DNA of 64,000 bases from Sedimentisphaera sp050251615 (GTDB taxonomy: Bacteria > Planctomycetota > Phycisphaerae > Sedimentisphaerales > Sedimentisphaeraceae), in assembly GCA_050251615.1 (NCBI GenBank), contig JBFWMM010000008.1, positions 1-64,000 on the forward strand, read 5' to 3'. Positions 59,901-64,000 of the stretch are shown piece by piece. Under the pieces are notes generated by a model. It saw nothing but the letters and a program-made list of their open reading frames with translations. It had not been told where the DNA came from and did not search any database. Within the stretch, counting starts at the first letter, position 1; every line of letters starts with the position of its first letter. The translations under genes and the position numbers were made by a program.

Positions 59901-62320
59901 AGTACGGGCAGAGATTTGAGAGCATCCTCGATAACTGCTTTCGCTTCATCTTCCGAATACGACGAGCTGCCCGCAACGAGTTTAATGTCGGACGAATCAT
60001 CTTCCATTGCGTAATCGGCAGTGCAGATTGTCCAGCTGGTTGAGTATCGCGAGTCATTCGGTCGCTGTTGTAAAACGACATCGGAAGTCATTATGTATGT
60101 CTGCGTGTCTGTGTTGGAGGCAATCAGCCCTGACTTGAACGCTTTTGCGCGCAGGCACGTGGTTCCAGAGATCTGTACGGGACCACTGTAAAGTAGGGTA
60201 CTGCCTCCGACGGATTCAGCCGGCTCAGAGCCGTCAATAGTGTAATGAATTTCTGCTTCCGGCGTATCGCAGGTTATCAGCACATCAAAGGGTGCGTCAT
60301 AAAAGCCGCGGTCAACGCTGAACTTTGTGTCTTCAACCATTGCTGGAATTGATGTGTCGCTGTTGGGCCAACCGGTCCAGTGCCCGCTTATGAAGTAACC
60401 GGCTGATGGTTCGCTGAGGTATCCTACAGAATTGTCGGCGGCGATGCCGTATGACTTATATGGTATCTGCTGAGGGTAGTCGCAAATGTCCGAAACGGTT
60501 TGGCCGTCCGGAGAGACTATAGCGAGGTGGCCACCTGTGGAGCTGAGCTTGAAATTCATGTGAAGGTTGCCGTAGTAATCGGCGAATGGGTAGTTGTCGG
60601 GGAAGGTGCCTGCGTCTTTGCCCGAGGCAAACAAAACGAGATAATCACCCGGCTGAATATCGGGAGAAAGAGATGAATCAGCGGGGAATTGCCACTTGGT
60701 AAGATCGGCCGGATCATCGGTCAGATACCAGCCGGCAAGATTTACAGCTTGCTGCGAATTGTTGCGAAGCTCGATCCAGTCGAGGTAAACATTACCCGAT
60801 GACGAGCTGTTCCAAGGGTACCTGGTATAGATGTTCAGCGGATTGATAAAGGGTATGTATGAATTGATTGCCATAAATTCATTGATGAGAATATCGCCGC
60901 GCTGCATAACGTATTCTACTTTATGCACGTTCAGACTTGATCGGGTGATATTGACCGTCTGCTCGCCGGGTTTAGTCCAGCCCTGCGCCAAAGCAAATTC
61001 GAGCGTATGCTCACCCGCAGGCAAAGAGAAAACCGTATCGGAGGAGTTTTGCCAGCTGCCACCGTCCACGCGCCACATTGCACCTGCCTCAATCGCTTCG
61101 GCCGGTGAAAGCTCCACGCGCAGAGAGCCGGTCCAGTTTTCCAGCCAGGACATGGCAAGAAGAGTGAGCTCTGAAATCGAAACGAGGCTGTCGCCGTCAA
61201 GATCTGCCAGAGCCGCCGAAGACTCATCAAGCCAGTCTATCCCAATTAGCGCCATATCCTGAAGGTTTGTTATACAGTCGCCGTTTACGTCTCCTTCGGG
61301 GCATAGCGGTTCAGATACAGTAACAGTAACTGTATCTAAGGAGGTGAGCTCACCGTCTGTTGCCTTGAGTTGCAAGATGTATGTTCCTGCTACGGGGAAA
61401 CGCACGGTAGCCTGCGGGTTGGTGTCGTCTGAAAACTGCGCCTCTGCGGGGCCAGAAAGCTGAGACCATTTTGCCGAAAGGAAGCCGTCGGGCAAGCCGT
61501 TGCCGTCATCTGTAACAACGCCATCGAGCGTGAGATATATACGTGGCAGTATCAGGTAGCCGCCTGCGCCTGCATCCACGTATGGTGCTTCATTGGAAGA
61601 GTTGTTAATCTGGCTCAGCATAAACCCGTGCAGAGGGTAACCCTGGCGTCCATCGGAATCTCCGCTGATTGTATAGATTGTAAATGAGCCATCCTTACCG
61701 GCGACAATTTCGTCCCAGCGCACGACAAAGCCTTCATTGCTGTTGTCAGCGGCGCGGAAAATGGTTGTATCCCCATCCTTGAACACAACGCCGTCCGAGC
61801 TGGTGTTTGAGTAGGAATCGGCGCCAAGAATCGTACATACGCTTTCTCTGTCGGGATATTCTGAATTGCGAAAGGCCGCGCCGGTGAAAGTGTAGAGCCT
61901 TGCGGGATTGAGTCCGGTGAAAGTGATTGCGACAAACCAGCAATCCTCGCTGCAGGAAGAACAATGCTGAATGATCGTACCACTGAAATCCACCTTGCCG
62001 CAGAAAATGTCGCAGGCATCTGTCCCTGTATCAGGATTGACTCCGTAATTAAGCACCGTTTTAGGCTGAATGGCCGGATCTGATGGAATAGTGAACGTAA
62101 CTGTCGGCATTGAGTCTGTGGAGCCGGTGGTATCATTTACAAGCGGGCCGCTGCTTTGGCCTGAAAAGTCCAGGTACGCAGAGTAGTCGGTAGTATTTAC
62201 GTTGTAATGAGCCGAAGAGCCGATGCAATCATTATATGCGGTCCACTCAACCTCACCTGCCGTACTGAAACAAGCAAGCAGGATAATCAAAGCAGTGCTT
62301 AACGCTGCGTTATATTTCAT
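56972..62320 (-). CDS. Giant secreted modular protein: PKD-like, dockerin-like, lamin-tail and CotH domains
   Basis: The 1782-residue precursor has a signal peptide, an unnamed N-terminal domain, a PKD-like domain (about 243-338), a dockerin-like double repeat (about 343-394, with GDVNGD and DLDGDSLVSISE loops), a lamin-tail domain (about 475-620), a chitobiase-C-like Ig domain (665-740), a CotH kinase-like domain (about 838-1180, YLWDTERT near 1066), a second Ig domain (1205-1290) and three lamin-tail domains (1300-1440, 1455-1600, 1605-1780). Dockerin-like pairs and lamin tails are common in Phycisphaerae. It is expected on the cell surface or outside. CotH kinase activity is inference. Confidence 0.82.
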   Translation of the reverse strand: MKYNAALSTALIILLACFSTAGEVEWTAYNDCIGSSAHYNVNTTDYSAYLDFSGQSSGPLVNDTTGSTDSMPTVTFTIPSDPAIQPKTVLNYGVNPDTGTDACDIFCGKVDFSGTIIQHCSSCSEDCWFVAITFTGLNPARLYTFTGAAFRNSEYPDRESVCTILGADSYSNTSSDGVVFKDGDTTIFRAADNSNEGFVVRWDEIVAGKDGSFTIYTISGDSDGRQGYPLHGFMLSQINNSSNEAPYVDAGAGGYLILPRIYLTLDGVVTDDGNGLPDGFLSAKWSQLSGPAEAQFSDDTNPQATVRFPVAGTYILQLKATDGELTSLDTVTVTVSEPLCPEGDVNGDCITNLQDMALIGIDWLDESSAALADLDGDSLVSISELTLLAMSWLENWTGSLRVELSPAEAIEAGAMWRVDGGSWQNSSDTVFSLPAGEHTLEFALAQGWTKPGEQTVNITRSSLNVHKVEYVMQRGDILINEFMAINSYIPFINPLNIYTRYPWNSSSSGNVYLDWIELRNNSQQAVNLAGWYLTDDPADLTKWQFPADSSLSPDIQPGDYLVLFASGKDAGTFPDNYPFADYYGNLHMNFKLSSTGGHLAIVSPDGQTVSDICDYPQQIPYKSYGIAADNSVGYLSEPSAGYFISGHWTGWPNSDTSIPAMVEDTKFSVDRGFYDAPFDVLITCDTPEAEIHYTIDGSEPAESVGGSTLLYSGPVQISGTTCLRAKAFKSGLIASNTDTQTYIMTSDVVLQQRPNDSRYSTSWTICTADYAMEDDSSDIKLVAGSSSYSEDEAKAVIEDALKSLPVLSIASSPENLFGSTIGIYTHPANSGDAWERPISVEYFNAPDGTEFQVNCGIQITGFASRDNDPKHSFSLRFRGGYGDADLKEKLFSQTDVETFDSLQLRATYNNSWTHWDANQRPRGTLLRDQLNRDAIIAMGQQGGGSGRFVHLYLDGLYWGVYDLHERPEASHYASYEGGDSEYYDALNGGEVSDGDSTAWNEMQQTVSSGLRTTQAGWEAIKKVLDVDNYIDWTIVQHYALNQDLKTDGNWRVAGGGVFRAPWNFYLWDTERTSENGNSGNTSPVSDFNSPFLLGYLDDIPEFRQRFADRLYKHFHSDGALTYEAASARLAARAAEIERAVIAESARWGDCRRDVFPSGTSYLYTKKDFWDPQIALLDSYFALKPANTISHFRQLPLPLYPNIEPPAFKIGTAPTTGGYIGCPVSLGMSTSDVGLIYYTLDGSDPREYWTGAISGTAKRYLSSTIDMSSSTRVKARLNGGGQWSALADAVFADSRLNEAIRITEVMYHPRVSGTEYIELHNISSSDLNVKLMSFSSGIDHSFDYTYIPAGGYALLVKDIDAFTAFYSDIPAIVSVRQWVSGSLDNDSEKITLKDPLGENVLSFKYKDSWYVLTDGEGFSLTISDPTQPVELWDDSAGWRASVQAGGTPGRAALGALAPDSIVINELLAHSHAEAPDWIELYNKTAYDIDLCGWFLSDSTGNEPDIMKYRIPAGTTIPSQGYIVFYENETFGNIAADGCFVPFGLSEGGESLYLFSGAGTAVTGLYSTAENFDASPTGRSFGRYEKTELSGGYDFAPMTEPTPGSINTLPYVPPVVITEIYYHPSEDSDYEFVELCNRSASAVALETDVSTETSQGVFITQRLPWRIDGIGFDFPAGITLAPGEVVVVAKNPALACYAGLGKVFGPYSGALNNNGEQIELQIQGDLEYGSERYMIPLEIIDYSDSAPWPISADGSGYSLNRIYLDEYARDYTNWRALAPSHGEL

Positions 62321-62622
62321 AAATACAGTCTTTCCTCAAAGAACACCATTCCCGCTGAAGTGCCGCAATGGATTACCCCATAAATAAATGCCGAAAACGC
62401 CAATCTCGGCCGCGAGCAGAATAAATGTAATCTGTTAATATATTGATAGAACCTTTTATGGCAATGATGCAACGGCAAGAATGTTGAAATAAATTCACTA
62501 ATTGACCTATTGGGAGCAGTTTGATAATTTTGAAAGGGACGAAATAATTTACCTAAATTCAACCGATTTACTTAAATTTCTAATGAACTAACGCGATGTA
62601 GTATCGTATGATTGATAACCGG

Positions 62623-62650
62623 TTGCAAACACTCTGAAGTAAATTATAAT
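62623..62650 (+). promoter_or_regulatory. Candidate promoter of the CusB-type gene
   Basis: TTGCAA is 16 nt from a perfect TATAAT at 62645-62650, 31 nt before the ATG. The rest of the 360-bp interval 62321-62680 holds no gene. Confidence 0.5.
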
Positions 62651-62680
62651 ACCATCTGATAAACAGAAAGGCGTATCAAT

Positions 62681-64000
62681 ATGAAACATACCAACAGAGT
62701 AAGCATAATTTCAATTTTTATTTTTGTTTTGCTTATGCTTCCTCCTGCAGCTTTGCAAGCTGCTACTCAAGAGAATGCTCACAGCACAGCACATTCTGAA
62801 ACGCAGCAGATATGGACTTGTTCAATGCATCCTGAAGTGCAGCTGCCGAAACCTGGAAAATGCCCGAAGTGCGGCATGGAACTCATTCCGTTGGAGAGAG
62901 ATGTTTCGGATGACTCTTCTGCGCATGCAGTGCTTACGTTAAGCGAGAATGCCCAAGCACTGATGGAGGTGCAGACTGCTCCGGTGGAGAGGCGCAAGGT
63001 AGAGGCGCTTATTCGTATGACGGGAAAAGTTGACTATGATGAAACGCGCCTCTCTGAGATAAGCGCCTGGGTGCCAGGGCGCCTCGACAAGCTGTATGTG
63101 GACTATACAGGCGTGCCTGTGCAAAAGGGCGACCATCTCGTTTATTTATACAGCCCCGAGCTGATAAGCGCGCAGAAGGAGTTACTTCAGGCGGTTGCGG
63201 CGGCGGAGAAGCTGCCGCAAGATGCCTCCAATTCAATGCGCAAGATGCTTGAGACAACCGTTCAGGCAGGCCGCGAAAGACTGCGGCGCTGGGGGCTTGT
63301 CCCCGAGCAGATAGCGGAAGTGGAAAAAAGCGGCGAAGTTACAGACCATATAACAATTTACTCCCCCGCCGGCGGCATTGTGATACACAAGCTTGCGCAA
63401 GAGGGAATGTACGTAAAAGAAGGCACAAAGATCTACACTATCGCAGACTTTTCCGCTTTGTGGGTAAAGCTGGATGCGTACGAATCAGACCTTGCATGGC
63501 TCAGATACGGCCAGAAAGTCGAGTTTACGACGGTTTCTCTGCCGGGTGAGGTTTTTGAGGGAACGGTCAGCTTTATCTCGCCCGCACTTGATGAAAAGAC
63601 ACGGACGGTAAAGGTGCGCTTGAACGTGCCGAATGAATCCGGCAAGCTCAAGCCGGGAATGTTTGTAAGCGCAACTCTCCGTTCGGCAATCGCGCTTGGC
63701 GGTAAGATTATGGATAAACACCTCGCGGGGAAGTGGATCTGCCCTATGCATCCTGAAATAGTAAGCGAAAAGCCCGGCAATTGCACTAAATGCTCTATGC
63801 CGCTCGTTAAGACCGAGCAGCTCGGCTACGCGAGCCTTGATAGGGAAAAAATCGGCCTGCCTCTGGTCATACCTGCGAGTGCGCCCCTTATTACAGGGAA
63901 ACGTGCTGTTGTGTATGTCCGACAGCTCGGCGCCGACAAACCTGCGTATGAGGGCAGGGAGATAGTGCTCGGGGCGAGAGTCGGGGATTCGTATATCGTA
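62681..64000 (+). CDS. CusB-type RND efflux periplasmic adaptor with two heavy-metal-binding domains, 3' end outside window
   Basis: The first 440 residues are visible. A signal peptide (about 1-28) is followed by a heavy-metal-binding module (WTCSMHP near 45, KCPKCGMEL at 63-71), the lipoyl/hairpin adaptor core (SPELISAQKELLQAV, YSPAGGIVI), the beta-barrel (YGQKVEF, GMFVSATL) and then a second metal module (WICPMHPE at 352, CTKCSMPL) inserted before the membrane-proximal part. Such adaptors export Cu/Ag or related metals with CusA and CusC. An AGAAAGG site lies about 10 nt before the ATG. Partner genes should follow to the right. Confidence 0.9.
   Translation, partial: MKHTNRVSIISIFIFVLLMLPPAALQAATQENAHSTAHSETQQIWTCSMHPEVQLPKPGKCPKCGMELIPLERDVSDDSSAHAVLTLSENAQALMEVQTAPVERRKVEALIRMTGKVDYDETRLSEISAWVPGRLDKLYVDYTGVPVQKGDHLVYLYSPELISAQKELLQAVAAAEKLPQDASNSMRKMLETTVQAGRERLRRWGLVPEQIAEVEKSGEVTDHITIYSPAGGIVIHKLAQEGMYVKEGTKIYTIADFSALWVKLDAYESDLAWLRYGQKVEFTTVSLPGEVFEGTVSFISPALDEKTRTVKVRLNVPNESGKLKPGMFVSATLRSAIALGGKIMDKHLAGKWICPMHPEIVSEKPGNCTKCSMPLVKTEQLGYASLDREKIGLPLVIPASAPLITGKRAVVYVRQLGADKPAYEGREIVLGARVGDSYIV

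Noticed and set aside
1..64000. CRISPR arrays, insertion sequences, rRNA and prophage
   Set aside because: No repeat-spacer pattern, transposase, rRNA or phage structural gene was seen on either strand.

Overview
The window reads as a moderately GC-balanced bacterial chromosome segment, most likely from a planctomycete of the class Phycisphaerae (Sedimentisphaerales-like). The reasons are a giant secreted protein combining lamin-tail, CotH and dockerin-like modules, a tiny histone-H1-like (Hc1) protein, GatCAB, peptidoglycan and LPS-export genes in one genome, and HydF pointing to an anaerobic, hydrogen-metabolising cell. This assignment is inference from gene content. The sequence is a scaffold: 100 Ns at 24761-24860 cut two convergent genes, and a CusB-type adaptor gene runs off the right edge.

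Layout. 0.1-7.3 kb: FGGY sugar kinase, TatD nuclease, short polyprenyl synthase, a fused EtfB-EtfA electron-transfer flavoprotein coupled to an ETF-quinone oxidoreductase (FixC/FixX type), and dtd. 7.6-11.7 kb: rpoN, aroB, a FabZ-type dehydratase, Hc1-like protein, phage-CII-like regulator. 12.3-13.5 kb: exported metallophosphoesterase. 13.6-20 kb (minus): family-4 uracil-DNA glycosylase, an MsbA-type ABC exporter with a PDZ-like domain in its first outer loop, a BioD/DRTGG protein, a homocysteine methyltransferase-type protein, and a stand-alone lipoyl acyltransferase. 20.1-24.8 kb: coiled-coil lipoprotein, lptB, solitary groES-like gene, 57-aa symporter-accessory-like protein, outer-membrane porin, EamA permease, maf (cut by the gap). 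24.9-34 kb (minus): LigD-N-like fragment, FetAB-type ABC pair, ribF, rhomboid, secreted Zn-motif protein, hydF, tRNA-Leu, xseB, cobO-like, murD, pyrF. 34.3-37.6 kb: gatCAB. 37.7-41.6 kb: glycyl-radical activase, LacI regulator, permease remnant, Na+/solute symporter. 41.8-45.1 kb: metY, two Rrf2 regulators, VanZ-like and MazG-like proteins. 45.3-48.2 kb: thiFSGH under a TPP riboswitch. 48.2-55.9 kb: degenerate sialate-esterase homologue, two related lipoproteins, HIT protein, dGTPase, M60 peptidase, tRNA-Leu. 55.9-62.3 kb: duplicated lamin-tail proteins. 62.7-64 kb: metal-efflux adaptor.

How the parts work together. The ETF/FixCX pair is a self-contained electron-transfer module. The thi cluster makes the thiazole half of thiamin and shows both aptamer and terminator. 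metY and an Rrf2 gene with an IscR-like cysteine triad diverge from a shared control region that carries clear promoters and an inverted repeat. Several genes overlap by 4-8 nt, indicating translational coupling (fetB/fetA/ribF, cobO/murD, thi genes, HIT/lipoprotein, dGTPase/M60, the lamin-tail pair). No insertion sequence, CRISPR array, rRNA or prophage was seen. The least conventional elements are the EtfBA fusion, the PDZ-bearing exporter, the symporter-accessory-like protein next to a porin, the esterase homologue with all catalytic motifs changed, and the secreted protein pairing a nuclease-like fold with an Ada-like zinc motif.
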